A DNA stretch of 64,000 nt from Hygrophila difformis (GCA_030278955.1 JAOANR010000003.1:19367050-19431049), one strand, 5' to 3'. Positions 10,043 to 22,374 are shown, counted from the first letter of the stretch. Notes: generated by a model not told the origin, from the sequence alone. Made by a program: numbers and translations.

Positions 10043-12614
10043 TCAAGCACTTGAAGAATCACCTCCGGTCGCCGGATTCAGGGCCGCCTGTCCCGATGAA
10101 GTGTCGTCTCCGGAAGAAGCCACGATGGGGATCTTCACGGCAGCAGCCCTCTCCATCTCCTTCTCAAGCTCCTCTTCTTGCCTCAGCGCAGTGAACTGCC
10201 CGTCCAGGGACCTTGCAGCTCCAAGCCAGGCGAGCACGATCACGAGGAGTATGCCTCCAAGATAGGGAGTTGAATTCGCGAGCGAACCAAAGGTTAGGAT
10301 CATGAACTGCTGGATTAGAGCACCTCCCGACTTCCCCAACGGGTTGCAGACCACATCGATGGCTGCTTTCCCTTTAACCTGCAACAAAATTGAAGCATTG
10401 TCCAGGCATATCAGGATATTGTTTCATTTAGGCAATGCAATTTCGAATTATGTTGCAAATAGGGTGGTTTAAGTTGTCGAACCTTTGTGTCCTCGTCCAA
10501 TGGGATGTATGCCATCTCTTTGCAGGGGTCGAACAAGCTGTACTTGGCGCTTTTGCTGAAAATGTTCTGCATTGCTCCGACGTACACAGCTGCTAACAGA
10601 GGAGTCATACCAAATTGGGCTAGGGTTGGGGCGATGGGACCGCCAAATAGAATTAGGGAGAAGAATCCAACTCCCGTTAGAAGTAGGACCGTGGGGGTAA
10701 TCTTGGCCGCCACTCCCCAGCCATATTTGTTGAAGATCCATTGGCTCAGGAGCATCATAGTGAAAGTAGCAATCCCAGTGGCCGTTGAGAAGTCGCCCAT
10801 GAACGATGAGTATTCATTTGGTGTTGGGAACTGCACGATTTGGAAACATAATCGAACATATAAATAAACCGATCAAAACTGAAAGGTGCGTTTATAGTTG
10901 TCTTTTTTAAGGTACCTGAGCTTTAAGCTTCGATTTCCATGTAACCTCGACAAGGTTGATGCTAATACCGTAAGCAACAACCAAAGTGGCGAGATCTCTT
11001 ATGTATCGCGACGACACCAAAAACTTCAAGCTCTCCATTGTCCCCATTTTTGGCTTCTCCTGTTACATCCAAAACAGGAAATCCAAGGAAGAAAACAATG
11101 GTTAGATTTAGTCTTATGACAAAACACAGAATTCACAATAGTAAACCAATTACCTTCTTCTTCAGGCTACGCGTAGGAAGAGCGACATTGTTATTCACCC
11201 ACCAATAGAGGAAGCAAATGGCTATCCCCATCAACACGACGATACTCATCATCCCTTTCAGGGAGAGAGCCCACCCATCAACACCAGGAGGCAGATTCTG
11301 CCTCATTTGAGAAAAGTACTTCACAGTTCGACCGGAGAAGATGAGGGCAACGTTTGCACCAAGCCCGAAGAGTGGATAGAATTTCTTTGCTTCATCGACT
11401 GTAGTGATCTGTTAGAAAAGCAATAACCATGTATATGTAAAACCCCAATCCAACCATATACAATTTGATAGAAAATTGATGTATTGCAACATTCAAATCG
11501 TTCAAGAAATAATCAGACAAGAACCAAGGCATCAAAATGATGGTGCCGTGAATTCATACACAGGAACAGGTGAACATTTTGCTATTTTAAACAAACCAAT
11601 AAAACGCGAAGCAAAACACCCATTTTCGATACATCAAATCTTAAAGGACTGATAAAAGCAGAGGAAATGACTATTATACTAACAATAATAACATGGCTAT
11701 CATATCTGTCATAGTATAAAGAAAATCTTGAATTCGTAGGAAGAAAGCAGAGCTGGATGATTTTCATAAGAAATGGAAGTATAAAAACTAAAATAAGAAA
11801 GGAAGTGGAATGGATGATGTAAAATCCTCACCTGATTAGCGAAACCCCAAAACAAGACTGAAATAACCACACTTCCCCAAAGCTCGGCCATAACATAGAA
11901 CAAACAGAAACTCCATATCCTCAAAATTGCAAGGGGCCCAAGAAACCTCGGCCCCAAAACACTAAGAAGCTTATCCGCAAGGGCCGTGGGATGGAAATAA
12001 TGGCTGAGAGGGTACAACAAAAACCCAAAAGCCCCAAAGAATCCAATGAACGGGAGAATAACGGTGTAGAAAAGCGCCTGTTTGGACAACACATTAGCCA
12101 ATTTGGTGTACAGAAGCATGAACCCTATAGCCATGGGCAAATTCACCCACGTCTTGAGAAAAGGTATGATTTCAGCACTGGAACCCTTGGCGGTCACCAC
12201 AAGGACATCCTTGGTGTCCCTGAGGATTGTGTAATTAAACAGAATGCAAAAAAACATAAGGCCTAAAGGTATAATTTTTTTCAGGGTCGCGAGCTCAATG
12301 CCCATGAATTGTTTCCCCGATTCCTTCTCGGCGAATAGAGGCTGCCCATCGGCGGCGGCGGCGGCCGCCTCAGCTCGACAGATTGGATGGTTTTTGTTAT
12401 TTTGGTCAAACAACGGCGGCTTGGGGACAAACCCAAGGGATTTGGGGAACCCGGAAATTGAGAGAGGGGAACCATTGGGAATACCCGATTTGGACAAGGC
12501 CGTAAGGGGACTGAATCTGTACCTTAAACCCGACGATGGCTGAGGAATTGATGCCCTGAATTTGGGATTCGAAGGGAGTGAAAGAAGCCCCTTTGATTGA
12601 AGAACACCCTGCAT
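10043..12614 (-). CDS. NTT1: Plastidic ATP/ADP antiporter (NTT/AATP family), 5 exons, complete
   Basis: Exons on the minus strand: 12614-11832, 11408-11154, 11059-10916, 10830-10483 and 10378-10043. All have GT-AG junctions and phase 0, giving 621 residues, the usual plant NTT length (about 620). The N-terminus is Ser/Pro-rich and ends near HPICRAEA, a typical chloroplast transit peptide. The mature part starts IELATLKKIIPLGLMFFCIL and continues with TILRDTKDVLVVTAKGSSAE, a family-diagnostic stretch, then multiple membrane segments such as GMMSIVVLMGIAICFLYWWV and TPTVLLLTGVGFFSLILFGG. The C-terminus is hydrophilic. The family exchanges cytosolic ATP for stromal ADP across the plastid inner envelope, supplying energy to heterotrophic plastids. 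No lesion is visible. The paralogue number (NTT1 versus NTT2) cannot be decided here. Confidence 0.95.
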
Positions 12615-13689
12615 TTTTTCTCCACCCCCTCTCTTCCTAACCCAGCAAAAATTGCCCCCTTTTGAGGATTCGATTTCTACGAACAGGAATTCGAGGGGGA
12701 GATGGAGATAAGGTTATGGGTTTTTGAGGGTTTTGAGGGAGGATTTTTCGCTTATTATATCTGAAACCCTAAAAGGCTAATAAGACTGAATGCCGACAAA
12801 AATCAAAATCAAATGGCAAAATGAGAAAATTTTACAGCCGGTTTCCGGAGGAAAGAATCTTCAATCTGGAGGGAATGGCAGGTAGGTAGGGTTTCACAGT
12901 GGAATGTGATTAAACAACGTAGTAGTAGTAGTATAATTAATCTAAACAGGCGGCGGCGGCGGGGGCGGGTGTACAATGCATAATTATTGCAGAGTTTAGT
13001 AGTAGTAGTAGTAGTAATAAAGAATCAATTTTTTTACGGCTTCTCGGGACAAAGACAAAAATTCCCAACGAGGGCTGGCTGAGGGCCAAACCGCGGAATG
13101 AAGAAATATAAAAGGACAAGGAACGAAAAAGATCCTACCAAAAGCGCAGAAACATCATGTGAAAAGCGGGCGCGTGTGGCCCACGAAGAAGCTGCGATAT
13201 TTTAGTGCACGAATTAAATTAGGATTTTGGTTTGGGGAGATTTTTCGTCAGTGAAGCATGATAATTTTTTCAATTTTGTCTATCTTGCTATTCTTCTCCG
13301 GTTAGAATGTTTTTTAATATTGTCTTAATTTAATTTTATTTGGCCATATTTAAAAGAAAAAGTAAATTCTGCGCGAGTAGAAATAATATTATTTCCCTGT
13401 TTTTTTTAAGAGCCGGATTAAGAATTGAAAGGCATGTACTTGACCGCTTGGATAAATACTCATCCTAAATAATATTATCTTTGGTAACTACGTTTAATTA
13501 GTAGTACTATTATTTTTCTGGTGAACGAGTAGAATAATATATTAAAAAACAGTGGAAAAAAATATGAAACAATATAATAATAATATAAGAAATGCTTTTA
13601 CTCTAACAATTACGTCAAACGTATTTTATAGAACTGCATAAATATTAAACTTAAATATCAAACTATGCCGTCAAATCTAGAAAAACATA
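12615..13689. other. 5' flank of the antiporter gene
   Basis: Presumed 5' UTR and promoter, read on the minus strand. It holds short triplet microsatellites: GTA repeats at 12919-12932, a CGG-rich run at 12950-12967, and GTA repeats at 12999-13016. No protein-coding signal was found, and no single core-promoter element stands out. Confidence 0.45.
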
Positions 13690-13949
13690 CTCCCTCCATC
13701 CCACCACACTTGTTCTGTTTGACTTTTTTACACTGTTCATTGTTCAACTTTGACTCAACTTTATTGCAAGTATATATTTAAAGAAAAATAGTCGAGTCAG
13801 GTCTTGTTAGAATCGTATGATCATGTAGTTCTATAATATATATTTTGCATAATTTTTCATTGTACATATTTTGAGATATTAACAGTTGAAAAAGTGCATT
13901 GGATTGTGTGCAAAAGTGAAACAAGACAAGTTAAATGGGACGGAGGGAG
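13690..13949. mobile_element. Stowaway-like MITE (260 bp)
   Basis: Ends CTCCCTCCATCCCACCACAC and TTAAATGGGACGGAGGGAG are inverted repeats flanked by TA on both sides. No coding capacity. Confidence 0.85.
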
Positions 13950-14010
13950 TATTATTTTTTAAAAATATATACACATTAGGAAAAGTAGTTAAATTAAAGA
14001 TAATAATAAT

Positions 14011-14635
14011 CAGTGGCGGATCTAGAAAATTTTATTTGGTAGGTCAGATATTATAATACCATGACGAATAATCAGCTAAATTTATGAAGGTATATTCAAT
14101 TGAACTTTGTTACATTTTTTTGAACTTTAAAAAGATGGTGAAGTTAGAAAATCGACTCCAAGTAGAGTTGGCTAACTTTGTATAGACTTCACGTTCTACC
14201 GAATCCATTGAAATCTACTATTATTTCGAGAGATATTATGTATTGATATTTTTCTAAGAAAATCGGAGTCTTAACCTCAATAGATTTTTTAATACGTAAA
14301 GATTTTTTAAAAATTTTTATTGAATTTTTCTAAAATTTTAATGATATTTTAAAACCGGGATTAAATCATACTTATGAATTTTTTAAAAAATTAAAATCCA
14401 AATTGAAAATATTTAAATTTTTAGTCCAAAAAGTTCTATAGACTCTTGATTGAATACATTTTTATGGAGTTGTGAACCCCTTAAACTCCTACCCAAATTA
14501 TTCAATACTAGTCCTAAAATCACAACTTAATTCCTACTTAGCTTATATCAAAATATTAGTACTAATATTTTACTATTTTTAATTTTTTTTGGTGGGTCAA
14601 TTGACCCACCTTGAACAAGACTAGATACGCCCATG
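14011..14635. mobile_element. Non-autonomous hAT-like element (625 bp)
   Basis: Imperfect terminal inverted repeats CAGTGGCGGATCTAG and CTAGATACGCCCATG are flanked by a perfect 8-bp duplication ATAATAAT (14003-14010 and 14636-14643). An 8-bp duplication with CA-starting ends fits the hAT superfamily. The duplication is low-complexity, so it is supportive rather than decisive. No transposase. Confidence 0.7.
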
Positions 14636-15255
14636 ATAATAATACTATGGTATTTGTTTTTAAAATTAAAAAATTACTAATCTAATAATTTATTAAACTA
14701 TAAATAATATGATAACAATAATGTATTAGAATTGAAAATTATAACTTCTCTAGCTTGCACTCGCTGTTGCAGAAAAAATATATATATATATATAATATAA
14801 TATATTACTTAAAATATAAATTAATAACAAATATCTAATATAATAACATGATATTTGACCATGAAATTTAGATGTATTAACTTCCTAAAAGAAAATTAAA
14901 ATAATTAATGGTATTTATAAACAATGGACAGCCCACACAAACTAGAGCAGTCCTAATTGACTAGTCTTAGATCCTACAACATCGGACAGTTTATACCGTC
15001 CTTAGTGACATCTAACACTGCAAATGGACGGTCTAGATTTGTCTCAAGGCACCAATATTTCACGGTCAAATTCAAACCTACCCAATAATTTCTCCACAAT
15101 CCTTTTTTTCCCCCTTTTTATATCATGAAAAGTAGCCCACGAGAATAGTGCAACATTATCTTATATGTTTATTATTTTAACTTTTTGTGTATATATTTAA
15201 AATAAACTATAAAATTACATTTTTATTTCCTTTAAAAACAAACTAAAGTATAGTA
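14636..15255. other. AT-rich intergenic DNA
   Basis: Contains a TA-rich microsatellite at 14777-14810. Nothing coding is recognised. Confidence 0.5.
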
Positions 15256-15737
15256 CTCCCTCCGTCCCGCGAAGATTGAAGCCTTTCTTTTGGGCACGGT
15301 AATTTAGGTAGTGGAGTTTAGTAGTTAAAGTGGTGTGGGTATTTGTGTTTAAGATTATAATGAATTTTGATATTATTTATTGTTTAACTTTGACTTAATA
15401 TTATCGTAGTGATGTAATTTGAGAAAAATATTCAAGTGTGGTCTTGTTAGAATCGTCTAATCGTGTAGTTTTAGAATATATATTTTATACAATTTTTATT
15501 TGTATCAATTTTGTAATATTAAGAGTTAAAGAAATATAAGGGACTTTGTGTAGGAAAGTAATAATGCATTGGAATTTGTGCAGAATAGTAAAAGTAAGTA
15601 TTTTTTATGGGATTTGACAATAATTAAGATTCTAATCAAACTTATATTAATTTAATTTTTCTAAAAACGGAAAGGGTTCAAACTTCGTGGGACACCCCAA
15701 AAAGGAATAGGGTTCAAACTTCGTGGGACGGAGGGAG
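15256..15737. mobile_element. Stowaway-like MITE (482 bp)
   Basis: Ends CTCCCTCCGTCCCGCGAAG and CTTCGTGGGACGGAGGGAG are perfect inverted repeats flanked by TA. Near the right end the terminal motif is repeated (GGGTTCAAACTTCGTGGGAC at 15667 and 15712), showing a duplicated terminus. Confidence 0.9.
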
Positions 15738-16033
15738 TAGTAATATTTAATTGGATAGAGGACCGAAGGGTATTTAAAAATTGGGTGATGGAATATTGGA
15801 TTCCAACCTTATGTATGTAAAAAATTGTTTTGGGAGAACCGACCTTTATTATTCGTACAGATCCTCGAGAAATTAATCTTGAGTCAAATGTGACTTGAGT
15901 ATATCTAATAATTTGATGGAACTTTTTCAGTTACGTGTTTCATTTTTTATGTAATTTTTGGAAATTCCATTCCAATTGAGTCAATTTTTTAGGAGTACAC
16001 AAATTTTTTAAATTTTTTTCCGGGGGATAGGAG
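15738..16033. other. Intergenic spacer between MITE and hAT element
   Basis: Nothing recognised except AGGAGTACACAAATTTTT at 15991, which recurs at 17384 just beyond the hAT element. Confidence 0.4.
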
Positions 16034-16208
16034 TAGGGGTGATATCGAATCGAGTCGAGCCCGAGTAGTTAACTACTTGAGCTTGACTTGACGGGGAAAA
16101 ATCACTACTCGAGCTCGAGCTCGAGCTCGAGTATCATCGAGTTCGAGCTCGAGCTCGAGTAGCTTGAATTTTTTTTTTTTTTTTCTGGATTAGGCGTCTT
16201 ATCTTATA

Positions 16209-16469
16209 CTTCCTATGTTTTTTTATAAGTGCTACGGACCCACCCAATACGCAGTCCAGTGCATATTTTAAACCATTAATGACTTAAGTTCGGTACAAGT
16301 AAAAATTTTAACAGTTCGATATTAAAAAAACTACACGATGAGACGAATCTAACAAGATCTTACTTGGCTATATTTTAACTTGTATAACTATGATAAAACT
16401 TTAAGTCAAAGTATTTGTGTGAACAGTGTCATATTTCAACATATTGCATTTATTCAAGAACGAAGGAAG
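16209..16469. mobile_element. Stowaway-like MITE nested in the hAT element (261 bp)
   Basis: Degenerate ends CTTCCTATGTTTTTTTATAA and AAGAACGAAGGAAG, flanked by TA at 16207-16208 and 16470-16471. The size is close to the other short MITEs in the window. Confidence 0.65.
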
Positions 16470-16997
16470 TATTATGAGTTTTTGAGTTGTTTGACCTTTT
16501 TTATTTTGAGTTTGATCCATTAGTCTTATTCATTATCAATAGAAGCCAATCAAAAGATCAGATTCATTTAAATAAAATTACAATTGTTTATTCGTAATTT
16601 AAAACATACACTTTACACACAAGCACGGTTTTTTATTTGTTCCAAACATTTTTTTTACACAGTAGTCAAAAAGACATTAATCCTTTGTGATGAATATAAC
16701 TTTAATTGGTTTACAAAATTGGATTGCAACAAAAAACATATTAAAAAGCCTATGGCAATAGAAACATACTGCATTAAATAAAAAAATATATCAATCTAAA
16801 TTTGTGAGTAAAATAATATGTTCCGTCAATTACTTAGAATATTTCAATTATAATTATTGATATGGAATCTCAAATGTCAATAAAAAAAACTCACTGGGAT
16901 GATAGGGTGGTATATGAAGAAATTGTTTTTTTTAAAGCATATGAAAAAATTGATAAATCCATAAATGGATAGAGAAAACAAAATGTTTAAATATTGA

Positions 16998-17117
16998 TAT
17001 GGGCTTGTGAGAATAGGTAATGGCCTTAGAATATTTTGATTATAATTATTGATATGGGCTTGTGAGAATAGATAATGGACTTGTGAGAATAGGTAATGGG
17101 CTTGTGAGAATGGTGGG
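16998..17117. repeat. Short tandem repeat, GGGCTTGTGAGAATAGGTAAT unit
   Basis: Four imperfect copies of a unit based on GGGCTTGTGAGAATAG, two adjacent and two separated by a longer segment, inside the hAT element. Confidence 0.7.
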
Positions 17118-17387
17118 AATTTTTAAATATAAAATAAAATATAGCAAAATTAATTAATAATCAAGTACTTGACTCAACTACTCGACTCGACTCGACTCGA
17201 TTACTCGACGAGTACTCGATGCTCGACGAGTATCATATTCTTCTACTCGAGCTTGAGCTCGATACTCGATTAGAATACTCGATACTCGACTCGACTCGAA
17301 TTTTTCGAGTACGAGTCGAGCTTTTTCCGAGTCAAGTGTCGAGTCGAGTTCGAGTAGCACTACTCGTTAATCACCACTAGATAGGAG

Positions 17388-17699
17388 TACACAAATTTTT
17401 GTTTTAACATTTTCGAGTAATTTATATATTAAGAAATAATGCAAGAAGGGCCCGTCCTCCAGGATCCATGGTGTAATAACGTGACCCAAAAGCCCAATAA
17501 GAGCCTATTATTAAATAACTGGGAAATCCAGAAGTCCAATAAAAGCCCAGAAAAGTAACCCAAAAGCCCAACAGATTACTGGATTCATTGATTCGCATCT
17601 TATCTGAATTTTGTTATTTTCCCCTTTAATCAGAGAGATGCTATATTGAATGGTCCCTTCCGATCTCGAAGCGGAGACGGAGACGAAGTGCAGATCACG
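17388..17699 (+). promoter_or_regulatory. Short 5' flank of the V-ATPase c'' gene
   Basis: Only 312 bp separate the hAT target duplication from the start codon. A TA-rich TTTATATATT (about 17411) could serve as a TATA box, but its distance to a transcription start cannot be measured here. An out-of-frame ATG at 17650 precedes the main start; it is a possible upstream ORF. Confidence 0.45.
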
Positions 17700-19299
17700 A
17701 TGGTGGCTTCATCGAGCTCATGGTCGCATGCTTTGGTTCAGATCTCTCCCTACACTTACTCCGCCGTCGGTATCGCTATCTCTATTGGCGTGTCAGTCCT
17801 CGGCGCTGCCTGGTAATTTTCGGCAATCGCTTCTTATAAAGAAAAAAAATAAATATTATTTGGAGTTTTGTAGTTCTTTTGGTCTGATTTTGCTTGAATT
17901 TTTGGATCGTTTAGGGGAATATATATAACAGGAAGCAGTTTGATCGGTGCTGCAATTAAAGCTCCGCGCATTACTTCCAAAAATTTAATCAGGTATTTTT
18001 CTTAATTAGGTTATGGCAAGGTTTGGTATTTGAATAGCTTTAAGAAATTTTTGTCATGCTTGATTCCTTGTACTGTTTATTTGTATGTGGCTACGGCCTT
18101 TATTTTGATACATTTTGGCATTAGGCATTATTCGTTAGCTTTGTGAACTTACATTATTCTGAATTGTATTGTGCACGTTAGGCTTATCTGGTTAAGGTCT
18201 GATAAGAGTGTGAGAATTGACTAATGAGTTTCAACTTTCAACGATACAAGTCAGAATGCTTTGAAGAGGATAGGAAAAGAAATGTGCAGATATCATTAGC
18301 CAGAAATTGAATTTTAAGAAATCATGGAAAATTGAAACTAACCTACTAGCTTGAGACTTGATGAACTTATGCACAAAGCACAAATGATTATCTTCTCCAC
18401 CTTATCTTGTTATTATCTGTTTTTCACTACTTAAAGGAGAAGTTTATCCTCTTCTTGTAGAGTAACTAAATGTGACGGGAGAACAAATTTCTTCTTTTGC
18501 TGTGTAGTGAGCTAGCAAAGAACTTACTAGAAATTTCTGCAAGGGTGTAATTTCATATTTTGATGAATTGAAATGGAATTGCATTTGCTGTCTAATGTTT
18601 CTCATTCAAACTATGACTGTGAGTATTTTCACAACAATTCCTTCTATACCACATGAATAAAAATGATTCCTTTTTGAGTTCGCTCTAGTTTGTCCTTTTA
18701 AGCAATTAATAATTTTGAATTTTAATGTATCAATCTCCTTACTTTTGAGATCACTGACTTGTTGGTGGCATTCCCATTGGGATGTAAACACTTTACCTCA
18801 TGAGAATCATTCTGGCTCGTTGTATTACTACCAACTCATATCAGCTGTCTTTCTGTCAGTGTAATTTTCTGTGAGGCAGTTGCCATCTATGGAGTCATTG
18901 TGGCCATCATTCTTCAGACGAAGCTGGAAAGTGTACCCTCTTCTAAACTTTATGACCCAGAGTCCCTCAGAGCAGGCTATGCCATTTTTGCATCCGGAAT
19001 AATTGTGGGCTTCGCAAACCTTGTCTGTGGGTGAGTATAATTTAATCACCCTCCTCACATGCTTTGCAATAAGTTTGGATTCTAAGTTACCAATTCTGTC
19101 GTGCTCTTTTGTCCTTTTCCTCCAACACAGTCTTTGTGTTGGAATAATTGGAAGCAGCTGTGCGCTGTCCGATGCACAAAACTCGTCCCTTTTTGTCAAG
19201 ATCCTTGTGATAGAGATATTCGGCAGTGCCCTCGGGTTGTTTGGCGTCATTGTGGGCATCATCATGTCTGCTCAAGCTACTTGGCCATCAAAGGTGTGA
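17700..19299 (+). CDS. VHA-c'': V-type H+-ATPase proteolipid subunit c'', 4 exons, complete
   Basis: Exons 17700-17812, 17915-17992, 18860-19030 and 19131-19299, all GT-AG, encode 176 residues; plant c'' proteins are about 180. The protein is a four-helix proteolipid: [20 protein letters not shown], then [20 protein letters not shown], which holds the conserved membrane glutamate (FCEA), then [18 protein letters not shown], then [20 protein letters not shown] with another membrane glutamate. This family forms part of the rotating membrane ring of the vacuolar/endomembrane proton pump and carries protons across. The start at 17700 gives the expected short N-terminus. The gene is convergent with the STRAP-like gene. 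No defects are visible. Confidence 0.96.
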
Positions 19300-19932
19300 T
19301 TCTTCATACAAACTCCATGTTTATCAATTTGGAGCATATGTAACACTTGGTATCTCTTTCTGACGATCTTCTTTCTTAAAGCTGAAGTTCAGTTTTGTAT
19401 TGTTTATTTTTGTTGCTTGTATGCAACATAGAAACAAAGAAACTTGGAAAACACAAGATTGGGGATGAAACTCCCATGATGTGCCATTTGGTTATTGGGG
19501 TTCTATGTGTAGTTTACTTGAAATAATAAAATTTCCCCATTTGATCCCCGATTTTATTTTATTGCTGCCCTTTTTGGATCTACTTTTCAAGGGTGAAAAT
19601 CCGTTTTACACTCGGATCATTTCTGGAGTTAACTTACGATTTCTGAGCTACCAAACTGAGCATCCTCGGTTATGTACGGTTTGAAAATTAAGTTTATGAA
19701 TTTCAAATGGTAAATGGCACGTGGATTGGTGCAAAAATCAGTTTAGGTAGGACTTTTAAGTCTCATCGGTTTAGGTTACAAAATACACTTTTGAAGTTTG
19801 AACAATATTCAAGTTGTGGGAGATAAAACAAAACTTGAATTTTAGATATTCTCACTTCCACAAACCGTGAGGCCATTATTTGCAGAAAACGATTCTCTAG
19901 TTCGTTGAATCAAAGGATGGACCAACCAAACC
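19300..19932. other. 3' flank of the V-ATPase gene
   Basis: Probable 3' UTR followed by spacer, with no coding signal. It ends with the 9-bp sequence AACCAAACC (19924-19932), the target duplication of the next element. Confidence 0.5.
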
Positions 19933-21163
19933 GGAAAAAGGGATAAATATGTCCTTTTTCTTTTCAAAAAATTCAAATCAGTCATTTTTCTATTTTATTA
20001 CCAAAACAGTCCTCTACAAATGCTAATTATGTTCAAATCAGTCCTTTTTTCACTAATTATATTCTAATTGCTGACGTGGCAAGGGTTTTAATTTAAACCT
20101 GACACGTGTGCATAATATTAGTCATTTTTCTTTTATCTTTTGTCAATTCAGTCCTAAACTTTTATTTTGTTCTATTTAGTCCTCTACCCCAATCACTCAT
20201 TTTTATATTAATTGGCCTCAAACCTTTCAAATTATTTCATTTTAAGCCCAGAACCTTAAATTTTTTATTATTACCAATCCATTTATCAAATAAATGCACA
20301 ACATACTTCCATAAATAAAATTAAACACCAAACCTCATATATTGGGGTTCGACTGCTTTGTTATCGGGTCTTTCAAGTACCGGAATTTTACGGACTCTCT
20401 CTAATAACCACTCGACCGCAACCGATTGTTCATTGGTTTTGGTTTCCTTCAGTAACAATCAACAGAATCTTACTTTGCGTCCTACCTTAGGATGTAGCAA
20501 TATTTGAGTAAATGATTTAACTTGAATTTTTGGAAGGTTATGGATACAGGAAGCCTTGGTTTTATTGAAAAATATTAATATTATTAAAAATATTAAAAAA
20601 ATAGCCTGAATTTTATTGTCCACAAAGTATGATTGTGCTGATTGTTGCTGAAGGAAACCAGAACCAATGAACCATCGTTACGGTAGGGTGGTTAGAGAGA
20701 GTCCGTAAAATTCGGAACTTCGAAGACCCGGTAACAAGGCGGTCAAACCCAATGTATGAGGTTTGGTATTTAATTTTATTTACGGAAGTATGTTGGGCAT
20801 TTATTTGATAAATGTATTAGTAATAATAAAAAAAATTAAGGTTCTGGGCCTAAAATGAAATAATTTGAAAGGTTTGAGGTCAATTAATATAAAAATGAGT
20901 GATTGGGGTAGAGGACTAAATAGAACAAAATAAAAGTTTAGGACTGAATTGGCAAAAGATAAAAGAAAAAGGACTAATATTATGCACACGTGTCAGGTTT
21001 AAATTAAAACCCTTGCCACATCAGCAATTAGAATATAATTAGTGAAAAAAGGACTGATTTGAACATAATTAGCATTTGTAGAGGACTGTTTTGGTAATAA
21101 AATAGAAAAAGGACTGATTTGAATTTTTTGAAAAGAAAAAGGACATATTTATCATTTTTTCCC
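19933..21163. mobile_element. Mutator-like foldback element (1231 bp) with ~530-bp inverted arms
   Basis: Termini GGAAAAAGGGATAAATATG and CATATTTATCATTTTTTCCC are inverted repeats. The complementarity continues for about 530 bp on each side (19933-20470 against 20630-21163), leaving a ~160-bp loop. A perfect 9-bp duplication AACCAAACC flanks it (19924-19932, 21164-21172). Long arms plus a 9-bp duplication fit a non-autonomous Mutator-like element. Short open frames inside the arms mirror each other and are not genes. Confidence 0.85.
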
Positions 21164-21234
21164 AACCAAACCTAAATTTTATATTTCAATTTAAATTTAG
21201 TCTTTGTCAAAATCTTATGTAGGTGAATTCTAAA

Positions 21235-22364
21235 GGAATAATTGCCATTTTAGTCCTTTTTCTTTTCAATTTTTCCGATTCAGTCCGTTCCCAATTTTTG
21301 GCCCTATTTGACCCGGCACGAATTCTAATCCGTCCCAATTTGATCCTAATGACAGGTAATTAGAAGGGATATGGTGACAGGGCTCGGATTAACTCCTTAA
21401 TTGGCCACGTAGGACTCTGGCCCTAAGACTATCATTATCCATGACTACTCCAACCACCCAACCATCCAAACATCTCATTATTTAACTAATTTCTCTCTCC
21501 TCCAACTCATCAATATCCAACCCAACCCAACCACCCAAATTTTACATACTTTATCAATAACCACCCAACCATCCAACCACAATATTATACTACTATATAA
21601 TTATTTTAATTGATATAATTTTCAATTATATTGAAATATAAAAAATTAATATATAAAAAATATAAAATATTTATTTTATTTATAAAGAATAAAAATATAA
21701 AATATTAATATATTTTTTTATTTATTTTTATTTTATAAAAATTTAAAAATAGGTTAAATATATCAAAATTGATAAATTGTGTTTTTAATAAAAATATAAC
21801 AAGAGTGGTCTCTATTTGTAGAGAATGAAAAATTATAAATACCATATTTTTTAATTTTTCATTCTCTACAAATAGAGACCACTCTTGTTATATTTTTGTT
21901 AAATACATCACATATCAATTTTGATATATTTAACCCATTTTAAAATTTATATAAACTAAAAATAAATAAAAAAAATATATTAATATTTTAGATTTTTTAT
22001 TCTTTATATATAAGATAAATATTTTTTTATAGATTTTATATATTTCAATATAATTTAAAATTGTATAAATTAAAATAATTATAGTATATATTATTGTGGT
22101 TGGATGGTTGGGTGGTTATTGATAAAGTATGTAAAATTTAGGTGGTTGGGGTGGTTATGGTTAAAGATAGTCTTAGGGCCAGAGTCCTACGTGGCCAATT
22201 AAGGAGTTAATCCGAGCCCTGTCACCACATCCCTTCTAATTACCTGTCATTAGGATCAAATTGGGACGGATTAGAATTCGTGCTGGGTCAAATAGGGCCA
22301 AAAATTGAGAACGGACTGAATCGGAAAAATTGAAAAGAAAAAGGACTAAAATGGCAATTATTCC
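21235..22364. mobile_element. Second foldback element (1130 bp), nearly a full palindrome
   Basis: Ends GGAATAATTGCCATTTTAGT and its exact inverse at the right are flanked by GAATTCTAAA (21225-21234 and 22365-22374), a 9-10-bp target duplication. The arms pair almost to the centre, where AGAGTGGTCTCTATTTGTAG (21801) faces its inverse (about 21870-21890), leaving a spacer of only a few tens of bases. It shares the TCCTTTTTCTTTTCAA subterminal motif with the preceding element, so the two are related. No coding capacity. Confidence 0.88.
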
Positions 22365-22374
22365 GAATTCTAAA

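Larger units (their letters stand above)
16034..17379. mobile_element. Non-autonomous hAT-like element with TCGAG-rich ends (1346 bp)
   Basis: Ends TAGGGGTGATATCGAATCGA and (reverse complement of the right end) TAGTGGTGATTAACGAGTAG are imperfect inverted repeats. A perfect 8-bp target duplication GATAGGAG lies at 16026-16033 and 17380-17387. Subterminal zones at 16055-16165 and 17165-17355 are arrays of TCGAG/CTCGAGCT in inverted arrangement. No transposase is encoded. A Stowaway-like MITE is nested at 16209-16469. The right end lies about 320 bp upstream of the V-ATPase start codon. Confidence 0.85.

Noticed and set aside
16060..16165. CTCGAG-rich array as a possible CRISPR-like or satellite array
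   Set aside because: No regular repeat-spacer structure; it is the subterminal part of a hAT element mirrored at the other end.
20106..20318. Hydrophobic open frame with a near-identical mirror at 20801-20989
   Set aside because: Both lie in the arms of the foldback element and are mirror copies of the same non-coding DNA.
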